Positions 34,453 to 44,459 are shown, counted from the stretch's first letter. The stretch: DNA of 64,000 bases from Comamonas testosteroni (GCF_003569915.1 NZ_KZ984444.1:1-64000); one strand, 5' to 3'. The notes: a model not told the origin generated them from the letters alone. Made by a program: numbers and translations.

Positions 34453-35292
34453 TTACTTGCCGAACTCTTCGGCAAGTTCCTTTGCTCGTTTTTCGGCTTT
34501 TCGCATGGCTTCGATGAAATGCTCGGGCAGCTTTTGCTCCTGCATATGGGTGATGGCCGCGTAAGTCGTGCCGCCCTTGCTGGTCACACGCTGGCGCAGC
34601 ACTTCGGCGCTTTCGCTGGAGCGCGCCGCCAGGTCGGAGCCGCCCGCGAACGTGGCCACAGCCAGCTTGTAGCTTTGCGCTTCGCTCAAGCCCATGTCCA
34701 CACCGGCTTGGGTCATGGCTTCGAGGAACAGGAAGACATAGGCGGGGCCGGAGCCGGACAGCGCTGTCACGGCATCCAGATGCTCTTCCTTGTCGACCCA
34801 GGTGAACTCACCGGTGCTGCCAATCAGCGCTTCGATCAGGGCCTTGCCTGCTGCGTCCACCTCGGGGCGGGCGAACAGGCCGGTCATGCCCTTGCCCACC
34901 AGCGCAGGCGTATTGGGCATGGCGCGCACGATGCGGCCCGTGCCGGTCCAGCCTGCCACGCTGTCGGTGGTGATGCCGGCAGCCACGCTCAGGTGCAGGG
35001 CGTGGCGGGTGTAGGCCGCGACGGGGGCGGCGGCTTCCTTGAAGCTCTGGGGCTTGACGGCCCAGACCACCAGTTGGGCGTTTTGCAGGGCGTCGGTGGC
35101 AGCGGGCAGGGCGTCAATGCCGAAGTTCGTCTTGAGCGCCGTGCGGGCGGCCTCGAAAGGCTCGATCACGGTGATATTGCTGGCCGGAACACACTGGCGA
35201 ATCAGTCCGCCCATGATGGCGCTGGCCATATTGCCGCCGCCGATAAAGGCAATGGGAGGAAAAGCGGTTTGCGAGGTGTTCGTCTGGCTCAT
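34453..35292 (-). CDS. proC: Pyrroline-5-carboxylate reductase
   Basis: ProC performs the last step of proline synthesis with NADPH. The 279-residue protein has the Rossmann motif IAFIGGGNMASAIMGGL near residues 14-30, MPNTPALVGKGMTGLF, and the C-terminal signature ALSGSGPAYVFLFLEAMTQAGVDMGL split as ALSGSGPAYVFLF and AMTQAGVDMGL. A final TSKGGTTYAAITHM segment completes the family pattern. It is convergent with ubiA and upstream of nothing on its own strand before the esterase-like gene. Confidence 0.96.
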   Translation of the reverse strand: MSQTNTSQTAFPPIAFIGGGNMASAIMGGLIRQCVPASNITVIEPFEAARTALKTNFGIDALPAATDALQNAQLVVWAVKPQSFKEAAAPVAAYTRHALHLSVAAGITTDSVAGWTGTGRIVRAMPNTPALVGKGMTGLFARPEVDAAGKALIEALIGSTGEFTWVDKEEHLDAVTALSGSGPAYVFLFLEAMTQAGVDMGLSEAQSYKLAVATFAGGSDLAARSSESAEVLRQRVTSKGGTTYAAITHMQEQKLPEHFIEAMRKAEKRAKELAEEFGK

Positions 35293-35348
35293 GATGGAAA
35301 TCTTCGGTCTGCGGTGGAATGGGCTTGCCGTTCAAGCCCAGCCAGCAA

Positions 35349-36536
35349 CTATAAACCTGCGCCGCAATGGCCGCGCTCTTGGCGTAGGGCGATGAACTGG
35401 GTCACTTCGGCGGGGTTGAAGTTGTTGTCGCTGACCAGCAGCAGCACACGGCGGCCATCAGGCAGGGGCGGGCCCCAGCTCATGCCCTCGATGTTGTCCA
35501 CCGATCTGAGCCCCACGTCGGCCAGGTCCAGCACCAGCTGTTTGGAGAGCGGCTGGTGGTTGTCGGGCGTGAGCTGGGGCAGATTTAAGGTGTCCGTTCC
35601 GGTATCCGCGCGGGTGCTGACGCGGTAGAGGCGGGCGCCAAAATTCAGCGGCGCGGAGAACGATCGCTCCAGCACCAGCAGGTGATCGGGCCCATCGGCC
35701 AGAATTTCGCTAATGCCATTGATGGCGCCACGCCGTACCCACAGCTTGTCGGGCAAGGCGTCGGGCACATAGGCCAGCTGGCGCACGGGTTGCTGCGTGG
35801 CCGTGTCGTAGGCGGTGATGCGCACCGGCCCGCCCGCCTTGCCGGGTGCGGGCAGGGGGCCGTCCTGCTTGAGCGGCGCTTCCATGGACAGCCACAGCGT
35901 CTTGCCATCCTCGCTCAGGCTCATTCCCTCCAGTGTGAAGTTGTTGCGCGGCCCCTGCTTGGCAGAAACAGGCTGGCTGATCTCCAAGCCGGGCGGCAGC
36001 GGCCAGTTGCGCAGCCTGCGCCCGTCTGTGCTGGCCTCGGTGAGCTGCGGGCCAAAGCCACGCGCAAAGTCGCCTTCGCTGCTCCACAGCAAGGTCTTGC
36101 CGCCGGGCAGCACGCGCATTGCCTCCGCATCGGGTGTGGCAATGCCCGCCTCAGGCGTTCTGCTGCTGGCATAGGGGCGCTGGGCAGGGCTGAGCAGCGG
36201 GGTCATGCCTTGCAGGTTCACCTCGTGCAGACCGGTCTCGTCATAGCGAATGCGCGCCGTGTAAAAGCGTGCCGGGGCCCGGGTGGATCGGTCGTCGCTG
36301 ACGAGGTAGTACAGGCCGCTGGCCGGGTCATAGTCCAGCGACGACAGACCGCCCACGGGCGTGCCCGTAAACAGCGTGTCGTGCGGCCAGCGAATCTCGC
36401 CCAGCAGGCTCCACGGCGTGGCCTGTGTCGAGCTGCAGATCGGCTTCTGCGTGCTGGGCGGCGTGGAGCAGGCGGCCAGCGCGAGGGCTAGTAGCAGGCT
36501 GAAAGTAAAGCTGCAAAAGCGCCGCGAATTGTTCAC
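35349..36536 (-). CDS. Lipoprotein of the esterase-like/phytase-like (PF13449) family
   Basis: The product is a putative outer-membrane or periplasmic lipoprotein. A hydrophobic leader [16 protein letters not shown] contains the lipobox LAAC, with the lipid-modified cysteine about 21 residues from the chosen start. The body matches the 'esterase-like activity of phytase' beta-propeller family ([60 protein letters not shown]). No true activity is established for most members. I chose GTG 36536 ([10 protein letters not shown]). An ATG at 36656 would add 40 unlikely residues and cross the aqpZ promoter region. Confidence 0.8.
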   Translation of the reverse strand: MNNSRRFCSFTFSLLLALALAACSTPPSTQKPICSSTQATPWSLLGEIRWPHDTLFTGTPVGGLSSLDYDPASGLYYLVSDDRSTRAPARFYTARIRYDETGLHEVNLQGMTPLLSPAQRPYASSRTPEAGIATPDAEAMRVLPGGKTLLWSSEGDFARGFGPQLTEASTDGRRLRNWPLPPGLEISQPVSAKQGPRNNFTLEGMSLSEDGKTLWLSMEAPLKQDGPLPAPGKAGGPVRITAYDTATQQPVRQLAYVPDALPDKLWVRRGAINGISEILADGPDHLLVLERSFSAPLNFGARLYRVSTRADTGTDTLNLPQLTPDNHQPLSKQLVLDLADVGLRSVDNIEGMSWGPPLPDGRRVLLLVSDNNFNPAEVTQFIALRQERGHCGAGL

Positions 36537-36658
36537 ATTTGTGTCTTGCAGGCTTCGCAATGCCCTTCCTAATATGTTTCTCGGTGCGCTGTGTGCTGCG
36601 TCGGGTGGCATGGCTGCATCCATCAAACATTCAACAAAAGGTATGGGAGAGAGCAATC

Positions 36659-37357
36659 ATGGCATCCAATGTCAAAAAATGGTCGGCAGAGTTTCTGGGT
36701 ACGTTCTGGCTCACATTCGGTGGTTGCGGCAGCGCTGTGCTGGCAGCGGCATTCCCCAATGTGGGCATCGGCCTGCTGGGCGTCTCACTGGCCTTTGGCC
36801 TGACGGTGCTGACGGGCGCTTATGCCTTCGGCCCCGTGTCCGGCGGGCACTTCAATCCCGCCGTGTCGGTGGGGCTGGCGGCGGCGGGGCGCTTCAAGTG
36901 GGGTGAGCTGCCGGGCTACATCATCGCGCAGGTGCTGGGCGCGATTGCGGCGGCGGCGGTGCTGTACCTGATTGCGAGCGGCAAGGCCGGTGCCAATGTG
37001 ACCGATCTGGCCACCAATGGTTATGGCGAGCATTCGCCCGGCAAGTTCAATATGACGGCTGCACTGGTGACGGAAGTGGTACTGACCGCCGTCTTTCTGT
37101 TGGTGATTCTGGGCTCCACCACCAAGAAGGCGGCTGTGGGCTTTGCGGGCATGAGCATCGGCCTGTGCCTGACGCTGATCCACCTGATCTCGATTCCCGT
37201 GACCAACACCTCGGTCAACCCCGCCCGCAGCACCGGCCCAGCGCTGTTTGGCCCCTCGATCGCGGTGGAGCAGCTGTGGCTGTTCTGGCTGGCCCCCATC
37301 GTGGGTGCCATCATCGGCGCGCTGATTCACAAGGCGCTGCTGGGCGATGACGACTGA
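36659..37357 (+). CDS. aqpZ: Aquaporin Z
   Basis: AqpZ is a water channel of the inner membrane. The 232-residue protein has six membrane spans and both NPA half-helix motifs: [15 protein letters not shown] and [15 protein letters not shown]. The residues flanking the second motif (NPARSTGPA) favour a water channel over a glycerol facilitator. The start ATG 36659 ([12 protein letters not shown]) has GGGAGAG upstream. A frame open from 36539 is not used. It diverges from the lipoprotein gene and ends in a strong terminator. Confidence 0.95.
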   Translation: MASNVKKWSAEFLGTFWLTFGGCGSAVLAAAFPNVGIGLLGVSLAFGLTVLTGAYAFGPVSGGHFNPAVSVGLAAAGRFKWGELPGYIIAQVLGAIAAAAVLYLIASGKAGANVTDLATNGYGEHSPGKFNMTAALVTEVVLTAVFLLVILGSTTKKAAVGFAGMSIGLCLTLIHLISIPVTNTSVNPARSTGPALFGPSIAVEQLWLFWLAPIVGAIIGALIHKALLGDDD

Positions 37358-37376
37358 GTGAGCCTGACATGACCAC

Positions 37377-37404
37377 AAAAAAGGATGCCTTGGCATCCTT
37401 TTTT
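37377..37404 (+). terminator. Rho-independent terminator of aqpZ
   Basis: AAAAAAGGATGCC and GGCATCCTTTTTT form a 13-bp stem over a two-base TT loop. The T tract on each strand makes it potentially bidirectional, also serving the convergent MORN-repeat gene. Confidence 0.88.
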
Positions 37405-37410
37405 AATGTT

Positions 37411-37459
37411 TTTGGCCTAATGTCTATGTAATTTATAGGCATGCAGCTATTGATTTAAT
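37411..37459 (-). repeat. Dispersed GATAGCTGC repeat, copy 6 (between aqpZ and the MORN gene)
   Basis: On the minus strand it reads AATCAATAGCTGCATGCCTA, an AT-rich middle, then CATAGACATTAGGCC and AAAAAC. The arm order matches copy 3. Confidence 0.6.
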
Positions 37460-37480
37460 AGTGGCTGGGTGCGCTATCTG

Positions 37481-39013
37481 TCAGTGGCGCTGCGCAACAC
37501 AGCGTCGCCCGCCTGACTGCACGGCGTTGCAGGCATCCTCGGCAGCCTTGTACTGGCGGGTGCGCTCCTGGCGCTCGGCCTCGATCTGCGCAGGTGTTGC
37601 GCCTTCCGTGGGGCAGTTGCCCGCAATCATGTCCAGCGCGGTCTTTGTCATGAACATGACGGTTTCCATGCTGGTGGTGACCGAGGCATTGGCCGGAATC
37701 CGGGTCGAGATCACGGCCTGCTTCATGTCTGAGCAGGCCTTGGCCGACAGTGCACCGCCTGGGCTTCTGGGCGCAGCACCGGCAGCGGATGCCCCTGACG
37801 GAGCAGGGCTTGCGCCAGTCTCGCCCGACAGCTGACGTGCCGCCGTGGCTGCCAGGGCGTGATCGGGGAAGCGGCTTACCAGCGTGCGCAGCACTTCGCG
37901 TGAGCGGTTGCGCTCGCCCTGGGCATTCAGCTCATCGGCCTTGGCAAACAGCTGGCCGGGGTTCATGGCCTGCAAACTGGCACGGAACTGTTGCTCGGCC
38001 TGGGCGGCGGCCTCGCGCTGGCGCTGCTCTTCGTCCTGTTTGCGCTGCTGCTCCGCTGCTGCGGCAGCGCGTTTGGCGGCTTCGCGCTCAGCCGGCAGAT
38101 TGACGGCGGTGGCAACGCCCGCCGCATCGTAGCGGGTGCCAACAAAGAGCTTGCCGCCCTCATAGCGGCCCTCCTCGGCCAGCGTGCCGTCGGGCCGGTA
38201 TTCGCGCCCCTCCTTGAGCATAGTCTTGTCGATGGTGCCGCGAAATTTGCTGCCGTCGGGGCGTGTCATGACACCGATGAACTTGCCGTCGGAGTATCGG
38301 ACGCCGTCGCGCTGAAAGCCTGCTTCATCGACTTGCAGGCCTTCGCGCCGGCCAGAGTCCTCATTGATCGTGCCCACGAACCGGGTGCCACTGGCAAACA
38401 GCACATCGCCAGGCCCGTCCAGATCGTCGTTCTTGAACTGGCCGCGCTGGATTTCCCCGCTGGAGTAGATGAAGGAGCCTGTGCCGTTGGCCTTGCCGCC
38501 CGAGGTCTGACCGTAGTAGATCCAGTCCGTGCCCGAGGGCGAGCGGCCTGTGAGGGTGCTGCCATTGCCCACTTCGCGCACGCGCGCCGACACATCCTGT
38601 GCCTGCTGCTGGAACTTGGTGTTGCCGCCCAGCTTGCGCTGCTGCTCCATATTGTCCGCCCCGAGGGCCGCGGTGAACACCGCGTCAGGCGTGACTTCCT
38701 TGCGGTTGCCCAGCAGTCCGAAAAGTGTGGGCGTGCCCTCGCCAATCGCAGTGCGCAGCCGCTCCAGATAGCTTTTGGCACGCGCGCAGGTCTTTTGCAC
38801 GCCCAGTACAAAGCGGCAGCCAATATGTGCCGAGCAAAGATCGGCCTGGGTAATGGTGGCTTCGTCCTTGAGCTCACTGCAATTGGCGATCTCGGGGTTG
38901 ACCTGACTGTGCGCCGCAGTCGGGGCGGCAATGGCAAAGAGAGACAGGCACAGAACGAGCAAAAGCTGGGACAAAGGCCGGGACAAAGACCCGGTCACAT
39001 CAGGATGTCGCAT
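37481..39013 (-). CDS. Exported MORN-repeat protein with C-terminal coiled coil
   Basis: The 510-residue protein begins with a signal peptide (about 15-37, LSQLLLVLCLSLFAIAAP). An N-terminal region with several cysteines follows, then a run of MORN-like repeats (about 165-290). Recognisable units are GKANGTGSFIYSSGEIQRGQF, given here as GTGSFIYSSGEIQRGQF, and GPGDVLFASGTRFVGTI. A long alanine/glutamate/glutamine coiled coil (about 305-345) and a TPR-like helical stretch lead to a short C-terminal domain containing two cysteines. MORN repeats often bind lipids or other proteins. No function is known for this arrangement. Confidence 0.75.
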   Translation of the reverse strand: MRHPDVTGSLSRPLSQLLLVLCLSLFAIAAPTAAHSQVNPEIANCSELKDEATITQADLCSAHIGCRFVLGVQKTCARAKSYLERLRTAIGEGTPTLFGLLGNRKEVTPDAVFTAALGADNMEQQRKLGGNTKFQQQAQDVSARVREVGNGSTLTGRSPSGTDWIYYGQTSGGKANGTGSFIYSSGEIQRGQFKNDDLDGPGDVLFASGTRFVGTINEDSGRREGLQVDEAGFQRDGVRYSDGKFIGVMTRPDGSKFRGTIDKTMLKEGREYRPDGTLAEEGRYEGGKLFVGTRYDAAGVATAVNLPAEREAAKRAAAAAEQQRKQDEEQRQREAAAQAEQQFRASLQAMNPGQLFAKADELNAQGERNRSREVLRTLVSRFPDHALAATAARQLSGETGASPAPSGASAAGAAPRSPGGALSAKACSDMKQAVISTRIPANASVTTSMETVMFMTKTALDMIAGNCPTEGATPAQIEAERQERTRQYKAAEDACNAVQSGGRRCVAQRH

Positions 39014-39223
39014 CTGAAATCCTCCCGCAAAGCATGGGCTGGCTGAACCAATCGGAACCCGGTGTCATCACGACGCCAGCGGCTCCGTCCTGCTCCTCTG
39101 TGGGCACTCATTGTTGATGCGCGATCCATGCCGTCTTGTCTGCTCGCCAGAGCAGGATGCCCGCTGGACATTCTCTGCCTAAGGTCTGCCGTGGTACAGA
39201 TTTCTCAGGGTAAGTACGAATCG

Positions 39224-39243
39224 CTGGGGCAGCAGCGCCCCAG
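39224..39243 (-). other. Stem-loop just after glpK
   Basis: CTGGGGC (39224-39230) pairs with GCCCCAG (39237-39243) over a 6-nt loop, 3 bp after the glpK stop on the minus strand. No T tract follows, so it may protect the 3' end of the mRNA rather than terminate. The remaining 210 bp to the MORN-gene start at 39013 show nothing else I can name. Confidence 0.5.
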
Positions 39244-39245
39244 TT

Positions 39246-40751
39246 TCAGGCCGCGGGAGCCAGCGTGGTCTGCGCCACGGCATGTTCCCAGCGCGCCATC
39301 AACTCCTGGGCGCGGTCGTGCGCCAGCGTGGGCACAAAGCGGCGCTCGGCTTTCCACAAGGCGGAAAGCTCTTCGGTGCTTTGGTACACGCCCGCCGACA
39401 GGCCGGCCAGATAGGCGGCGCCCAGCGCGGTGGTTTCCACACAGGCGGGACGCACCACGGGGATGCCCAGCAGATCGGCCTGGAACTGCATCAGCAGGTT
39501 GTTGACGCAGGCGCCGCCGTCCACACGCAACTCGCTCACTGCCGCGCCGCCATTGGCCACGGCATCGCGGCTCATGGCCAGCAGCAGGGCAGCGCTTTGG
39601 TAGGCGATGGATTCCAGTGCAGCACGCGCAATATGGGCGATGGTGCTTCCGCGCGTCAGTCCCGTGATGGTGCCGCGGGCATCGGGCTTCCAGTAAGGCG
39701 CGCCCAGGCCGGTGAAGGCCGGCACCATCATCACGCCGCCGCTGTCGGGCACGGACTCGGCCAGTTGCTGCACCTGGCCGCTGTGCTCGATGGCGCGCAG
39801 GCCGTCACGCAGCCACTGCACCACGGCGCCACCCACGAACACGCTGCCTTCCAGCGCAAACTGGGGCTGGGTTGTGGCCTGCGCAGCCGAAGTGGTCAGC
39901 AGGCCGTTGGCCGAGGTCTGGAACTTGCCGCCGGTGTGCATCAGCATGAAGCAGCCGGTGCCATAGGTGTTCTTGGCCATGCCCGCGCTAAAGCAGGCCT
40001 GGCCGAACAGGGCGGATTGCTGGTCGCCGGCCACGCCGCCAATCGCAATCTCGCCGCCCAGCACATCGGCAGCGGTTTTGCCAAAGTCGGCGGCCGAGGG
40101 CAGCACCTCGGGCAGCAGGCTTTTGGGGATGCGCAGCGCGGCCAGCAGATCGTCGTCCCACTGGTTGCTGTGCACGTTGAACAGCATGGTGCGGCTGGCA
40201 TTGCTCACATCCGTCACATGGCGCTTGCCACCGGTCAGCTGCCAGATCAGCCAGCTGTCCACCGTGCCAAAGGCCAGCTCGCCCGCTTCGGCCGCAGCGC
40301 GGGCGCCGGGCACGTGATCGAGCATCCACTGCAGCTTGCTGCCGGAGAAATAGGCATCGATCAGCAGGCCGGTCTTTTGCTGGATGGTGTCGGCCATGCC
40401 CGCTTCGCGCAGTGCGGCGCAGATAGGCTCGGCGCGGCGGTCCTGCCAGACGATGGCGTGGTGGATGGGCGCACCGGTCTTGCGGTTCCACACGACGGTG
40501 GTCTCGCGCTGGTTGGTGATGCCGACGGCGCGGATGTCCTTGGCAGTAATACCTGCCTTGGCCAGCGCTTCCTTGGCGGTGCTCAGCTGGGTGCGCCAGA
40601 TTTCGCGCGGGTCATGCTCCACCCAGCCTGGGCGCGGGTAGATCTGGGGCAGCTCCAGCTGGGCCGAAGCCACGATGCGGCCTTGCGCATCGAACACGAT
40701 GGAACGGGAGCTGGAGGTGCCCTGGTCCAGGGCAAGCAGATAGGTGGTCAT
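39246..40751 (-). CDS. glpK: Glycerol kinase
   Basis: GlpK phosphorylates glycerol to glycerol 3-phosphate, trapping it in the cell. The 501-residue protein has the FGGY-kinase signatures [19 protein letters not shown] at the start, [15 protein letters not shown], the substrate motif [25 protein letters not shown] and [13 protein letters not shown] chose ATG 40751 (MTTYLLAL), which shares ATGA with the stop of the preceding acetyltransferase gene. The open frame extends far upstream only in antiphase. glpR, GNAT and glpK form a coupled minus-strand operon facing away from glpD. Confidence 0.97.
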   Translation of the reverse strand: MTTYLLALDQGTSSSRSIVFDAQGRIVASAQLELPQIYPRPGWVEHDPREIWRTQLSTAKEALAKAGITAKDIRAVGITNQRETTVVWNRKTGAPIHHAIVWQDRRAEPICAALREAGMADTIQQKTGLLIDAYFSGSKLQWMLDHVPGARAAAEAGELAFGTVDSWLIWQLTGGKRHVTDVSNASRTMLFNVHSNQWDDDLLAALRIPKSLLPEVLPSAADFGKTAADVLGGEIAIGGVAGDQQSALFGQACFSAGMAKNTYGTGCFMLMHTGGKFQTSANGLLTTSAAQATTQPQFALEGSVFVGGAVVQWLRDGLRAIEHSGQVQQLAESVPDSGGVMMVPAFTGLGAPYWKPDARGTITGLTRGSTIAHIARAALESIAYQSAALLLAMSRDAVANGGAAVSELRVDGGACVNNLLMQFQADLLGIPVVRPACVETTALGAAYLAGLSAGVYQSTEELSALWKAERRFVPTLAHDRAQELMARWEHAVAQTTLAPAA

Positions 40752-41245
40752 GGTGTCTTTGTTGTTGTGAGCGGCAGGACGAAACGCGCCATTTCGGCTT
40801 GCTCGGTCCAGCCCTGCTGTGAATAAAAGCCGCGTGCATAGGATGGGCGCTCGCGGTTGTTGACCAGCCAGATGCGCAGGCAGCCGCGCTCGCGGGCGGC
40901 TTGCGTGGCAGCGTCCAGCAGCTTCTGGCCCAGACCAGCGCCACGTGCGTGCTCGGCGATGAACAGCTCGCTCACATAGCCTTCCCAGCCCTGCAGCACG
41001 GCCACGGGCAGCCAGTGAATGGCGCAATAGCCGCCGATGCGCTGCTGCTCGTCCTCGGCAACCAGCAGCAGGCTGCGCTCAGGCTCAGCTTGGGCGCTGG
41101 TCAGCAGCGCCTTGATGGCTTCGGTGTTCTGGGCGATGGTGCGGCCTTCATAGGCCTTGAACCAGCCGATGCCGTGCAGCAACTCGCTGATGCCTGCTGC
41201 ATCGCCGAGCTGCGCGGGGCGCACGGTGTGCTGGTTGCCGCTCAT
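40748..41245 (-). CDS. GNAT-family N-acetyltransferase between glpR and glpK
   Basis: The product of about 165 residues has a full GNAT fold: [20 protein letters not shown] gives the acetyl-CoA pyrophosphate loop (RGAGLG), followed by [20 protein letters not shown]. The ATG at 41245 shares ATGA with the glpR stop, and its own stop shares ATGA with the glpK start. Both boundaries are therefore translationally coupled. Substrate is unknown. Placement inside the glycerol operon raises the possibility of acetylation control of glycerol enzymes, but this is inference from position only. Confidence 0.85.
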   Translation of the reverse strand: MSGNQHTVRPAQLGDAAGISELLHGIGWFKAYEGRTIAQNTEAIKALLTSAQAEPERSLLLVAEDEQQRIGGYCAIHWLPVAVLQGWEGYVSELFIAEHARGAGLGQKLLDAATQAARERGCLRIWLVNNRERPSYARGFYSQQGWTEQAEMARFVLPLTTTKTP

Positions 41246-42006
41246 TGCGCAATCGTGCACTGCACCTCGGCGTCGCGCAGCAGTGCGTCAAACGGTGCAG
41301 GAGGCTGGGTGTCGGTAAACAGGCGGTCAATCTGGTTCAGACGGGCCAGCTCCACCATGGCCTGGCGGCTGAACTTGCTGTGGTCGGCGGCCAGCCACAC
41401 TTCGCGTGCCTGGCTGATGATGGTCTGGGCGACCTTTACCTCGCGCAGATCAAAGTCGCGCAGGCTGCCGTCCGACTCGATGGCCGAGATACCGATCACC
41501 GCAATATCCACCTTGAACTGGCGCATGAAGTCCACAGCTGCCTCACCCACAATGCCGCGGTCGCGCGTACGGACCACGCCGCCCGCGACGATGACTTCGC
41601 AGTCCGCGTTGCTGCTGAGGATGGCCGCCACATTCAGATTGTTGGTGATGACGCGCAGGCCCTTGTGCTTGAGCAGGGCCTGAGCCACGGCCTCGGTGGT
41701 GGTGCCAATATTGAGAATCAGCGAGCAGCCGTTGGGGATGGAGTCGGCAATGGCGCGGGCGATGCGCATCTTGCCCTCGGCATGCAGCACCTGGCGCTGG
41801 GTGTGGGCCAGGTTTTCCACGGTGGCGCTGGGCACGCGCACGCCGCCGTGAAAGCGCACCAGCAGACCGGCATCGGCCAGCTTCTGGATATCGCGGCGCA
41901 CAGTCTGCAGGGTCACGCCCAGGATTTCAGCGAGATGCTCCACCGAGGTGGACTGGCGGGCGCGGACTTCTTCTACAAGCTGCAATTGACGGGGATTGGA
42001 GTTCAC
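41242..42006 (-). CDS. glpR: DeoR-family repressor of glycerol metabolism
   Basis: The 254-residue protein has the DeoR helix-turn-helix (TSVEHLAEILGVTLQTVRRD) at the N-terminus and a sugar-phosphate-binding domain. Its ligand-site motifs include LNIGTTTEAVAQAL, VIAGGVVRTRDRGIVG and the final AADHSKFSRQAMVEL. By family and position it is GlpR, a repressor released by glycerol 3-phosphate. It should control both its own operon (glpR-GNAT-glpK) and the divergent glpD from the shared 424-bp upstream region. Confidence 0.93.
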   Translation of the reverse strand: MNSNPRQLQLVEEVRARQSTSVEHLAEILGVTLQTVRRDIQKLADAGLLVRFHGGVRVPSATVENLAHTQRQVLHAEGKMRIARAIADSIPNGCSLILNIGTTTEAVAQALLKHKGLRVITNNLNVAAILSSNADCEVIVAGGVVRTRDRGIVGEAAVDFMRQFKVDIAVIGISAIESDGSLRDFDLREVKVAQTIISQAREVWLAADHSKFSRQAMVELARLNQIDRLFTDTQPPAPFDALLRDAEVQCTIAQ

Positions 42007-42430
42007 GGCGTCGTAGTGAATGAGGGAGGAAAAAGCCCGTTAGCGCACGTAAGCACCCAGGCGCGGCAGTCGGCACTTTAAACCGAAACCAAAGGAAACA
42101 GACATTTGCGGCGTCGATTGGCAAATTCCCGCAAGCTGAGTGCTTGTATTTGCTCACTTTTTTCCGACGGTCGCGCTGATTGTCTTTCACCTTTGAAATC
42201 AGCTCTGCTGTCACGACGCTGCCATACGTTGCCGAAAAACTGTGCAGCAGAGGTGACAAGCGCTGTTTTTGCCTTTGATCGAATCAAAACGAACAAAATC
42301 AACTTAAAACGCGCAAAGATTTGAAAAAGGAGCGAAAATCCACGGATGCCAGTTCAGCCCATCCCGGTTCGCGGTGTCTGCTGCTCGGTAAGGGTTACGC
42401 ACTGGCAATGCTGATATCAACGAGGTACTC
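42007..42430. other. 424-bp divergent control region between glpR and glpD
   Basis: This region contains no supported gene. It is AT-richer in its second half (around 42250-42330), where a candidate GlpR site lies. Short frames on the minus strand from 42078 to 42302 look like chance. A moderate ribosome site is not visible until AACGAGGTACTC just before glpD. Confidence 0.5.
42274..42300. promoter_or_regulatory. Candidate GlpR operator upstream of glpD
   Basis: TTGATCGAATCAAAACGAAC contains two TCG/CGA-centred half sites (ATCGAAT and AACGAAC) like the TTCG-bearing half sites of DeoR/GlpR operators. It lies 130 bp upstream of the glpD start and 270 bp from glpR. The match is partial. Confidence 0.3.
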
Positions 42431-44026
42431 ATGTCCGCTGCACCGTCCCCTTTGTCCACCGCCCGCGCAGAACTGCTGAGCCGCCTGTCGCAGTCCGAGA
42501 CCTATGACCTGGCCGTCATCGGCGGCGGCGCGACCGGTCTGGGCGTCGCGGTGGATGCCGCAGCGCGCGGCTTCAAGGTCGTGCTGCTGGAGTCCATGGA
42601 CTTTGCCAAGGGCACTTCCTCGCGTGCGACCAAGCTGGTGCACGGCGGCGTGCGCTATCTGGCGCAGGGCAATATCTCGCTGGTGCGCGAGGCGCTGCAT
42701 GAGCGCACCACGCTGCTGCACAACGCGCCGCATCTGGCCCAGCCTCTGGCCTTTGTCATGCCTTCGTACAAGCTGCTGGACACGCCGTTCTACGGCATCG
42801 GCCTGAAGATGTACGACGCGCTGGCTGGCAAGGCAGGCCTGGGCTCCACCGAATTTCTCTCCAGTGCCAAGACGCTGAAATACCTGCCCACGGTGCAGCC
42901 CAAGGGTCTCAAGGGCGGTGTGAAGTACTGGGATGGCCAGTTTGACGACGCCCGCCTGGCGCTGGCGCTGGCCCGCACGGCGGCTGCCAAGGGGGCGCTG
43001 CTGGTCAATTACTGCGAAGCGCAAACGCTGATTTACGACAACAAGCGCGTGGCCGGTGTGGTCTGCCGCGATGTGGAGTCAGGCCAGAGCTATACGGTGC
43101 GTGCCAAATGCGTGGTCAATGCCACCGGCCCTTGGGTGGATCTGTTCCGCCAGCAGGACGCCGAAGCGCAGGGCAAGCCCGTCAAGCCCATGGTCGCGCC
43201 CAGCCAGGGTGTGCACGTGGTGGTGGATCGCGACTTTCTGCCTACCGATCACGCCTTGCTGGTGCCCAAGACCGCTGATGGCCGCGTGCTGTTTGCCGTA
43301 CCGTGGCTGGGCAAAGTCATTCTGGGCACGACGGACACGCCGCGCCACGACCTGGCGCGCGAGCCTTTGCCCTTCAAGGAAGAGCTGGACTTCATCCTGA
43401 CCGAAGCGGGCAAGTACTTGAATCGACAACCCACGCTGGCCGACGTGCGCAGCATGTGGGTGGGCCTGCGTCCGCTGGTCAAGCCGCAGGATGATGACGG
43501 CGAGAACACCAAGAAGATCAGCCGCGAGCACACCGTCATGGCCAGCAAGACCGGTCTGGTCACGGTGACCGGCGGCAAGTGGACCACTTACCGCGCCATG
43601 GCCGAGGATGTGCTGGCCGAGTGCTTTCACATCGGCGGTCTGCCTGCTCGCCCGGCGGGTGTGACCGTGCATCTGCCGCTGGTGGGAGCCCCGGCAGAAG
43701 CGGCGGTCAAGCACCGCATGAACCAGACCCAGGGTCTGCATTCCTACGGCACGGACGCGCCCAGCGTCGCGGCTTTGCCTGGCGCTGATGTCTGGCTGAC
43801 CGAAGGCCTGTCCGAAGCCATGGTGCGCTTTGCCGCCCGCTTCGAATACGCCCGCACCGTGGAAGACATGCTGGCGCGCCGCAGCCGCCTGCTGTTCCTG
43901 GATGCGCGCAAGGCAGCCGAGATTGCGCCCCGCGTCGCTGCCATCCTGGCGCAAGAGCTGGGTCGCGAAGTGGATCTAGGCGACTTCATGGCGCTGGCCA
44001 AGCAATACCTGCCCGCCCAGGCCTGA
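42431..44026 (+). CDS. glpD: Aerobic glycerol-3-phosphate dehydrogenase
   Basis: GlpD oxidises glycerol 3-phosphate to dihydroxyacetone phosphate and feeds electrons to quinone at the inner-membrane surface. The 531-residue flavoprotein has the FAD dinucleotide fold DLAVIGGGATGLGVAVDAAA (about 26-45), SSRATKLVHGGVRYL, ATGPWVDLFRQQ, GKVILGTTDTPRHDL and the late TVTGGKWTTYRAMAEDVL. It diverges from glpR. Together with glpK it gives a complete glycerol-to-DHAP route. No glpF facilitator lies in the cluster. Confidence 0.96.
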   Translation: MSAAPSPLSTARAELLSRLSQSETYDLAVIGGGATGLGVAVDAAARGFKVVLLESMDFAKGTSSRATKLVHGGVRYLAQGNISLVREALHERTTLLHNAPHLAQPLAFVMPSYKLLDTPFYGIGLKMYDALAGKAGLGSTEFLSSAKTLKYLPTVQPKGLKGGVKYWDGQFDDARLALALARTAAAKGALLVNYCEAQTLIYDNKRVAGVVCRDVESGQSYTVRAKCVVNATGPWVDLFRQQDAEAQGKPVKPMVAPSQGVHVVVDRDFLPTDHALLVPKTADGRVLFAVPWLGKVILGTTDTPRHDLAREPLPFKEELDFILTEAGKYLNRQPTLADVRSMWVGLRPLVKPQDDDGENTKKISREHTVMASKTGLVTVTGGKWTTYRAMAEDVLAECFHIGGLPARPAGVTVHLPLVGAPAEAAVKHRMNQTQGLHSYGTDAPSVAALPGADVWLTEGLSEAMVRFAARFEYARTVEDMLARRSRLLFLDARKAAEIAPRVAAILAQELGREVDLGDFMALAKQYLPAQA

Positions 44027-44048
44027 CTCGGACTGGCGCGAGTCAGGC
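44021..44048 (+). terminator. Perfect 10-bp stem-loop at the glpD stop, no T tract
   Basis: GCCTGACTCG (44021-44030) is the exact complement of CGAGTCAGGC (44039-44048) over an 8-nt loop. The glpD stop codon lies inside the left arm. The lack of a following T tract leaves factor-independent termination doubtful. mRNA 3'-end protection is the alternative. Confidence 0.55.
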
Positions 44049-44459
44049 ATTCAAAAGCCGTGGCTCTGCCGCAACAGCCTCCTGTGGACTGCTGTTCTTA
44101 AAAACAGGAGCAGCTAGTCCCAAGCAATCATTGATTCCTGAATGAATATTGTTTGAAATCAATGCATTGCATAGACTGTCTGCTATTGTTTTGATATCTC
44201 TCCTTGAGCGCCAGCTCGACGGTGCTTTGTGCCTATGGCGCAGTTGCGGTTATTGCGTGCTAAGCGCTTGACGCTAAAAGGAAATGCTGCGACAATTGCA
44301 GGCTTCGCGTGTAAAAGCGTGAAGTGTTCTGCCCAGTGGAAGCATCGCGAAATGGTTCGTGGTGTGGACGACGGGCCCAAGACTGACTGGCTGCTTGATC
44401 GGCCCTTGAGAAGACTCTGGGGCTGTCGGGCGTTGCTGGAGCAAGTTGGGAATATTGAA
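44049..44459 (+). other. Promoter and leader region of the spc ribosomal operon
   Basis: No gene is supported here, although the frame of rplN stays open back to 44229. The region holds a good sigma-70-type promoter at 44268-44296 and a predicted leader of about 155 nt. In the leader, CTTCGCG (44313 area) and CGTGAAG can pair around TGTAAAAG. GGGCCC and GGCCC around 44370-44405 offer a second pairing. Confidence 0.5.
44268..44296 (+). promoter_or_regulatory. Sigma-70-type promoter of the spc operon
   Basis: TTGACG (44268-44273) and GACAAT (44291-44296) are separated by exactly 17 bp. They match the -35 consensus at 5 of 6 and the -10 consensus at 4 of 6 positions. It is the best promoter in the 430 bp before rplN. 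Confidence 0.6.

Noticed and set aside
44104..44140. Possible eighth copy of the GATAGCTGC repeat (GAGCAGCTAGTCCC)
   Set aside because: The core reads GCAGCTAG instead of AGCTGCTAG and the arms do not align, so the similarity is probably chance.
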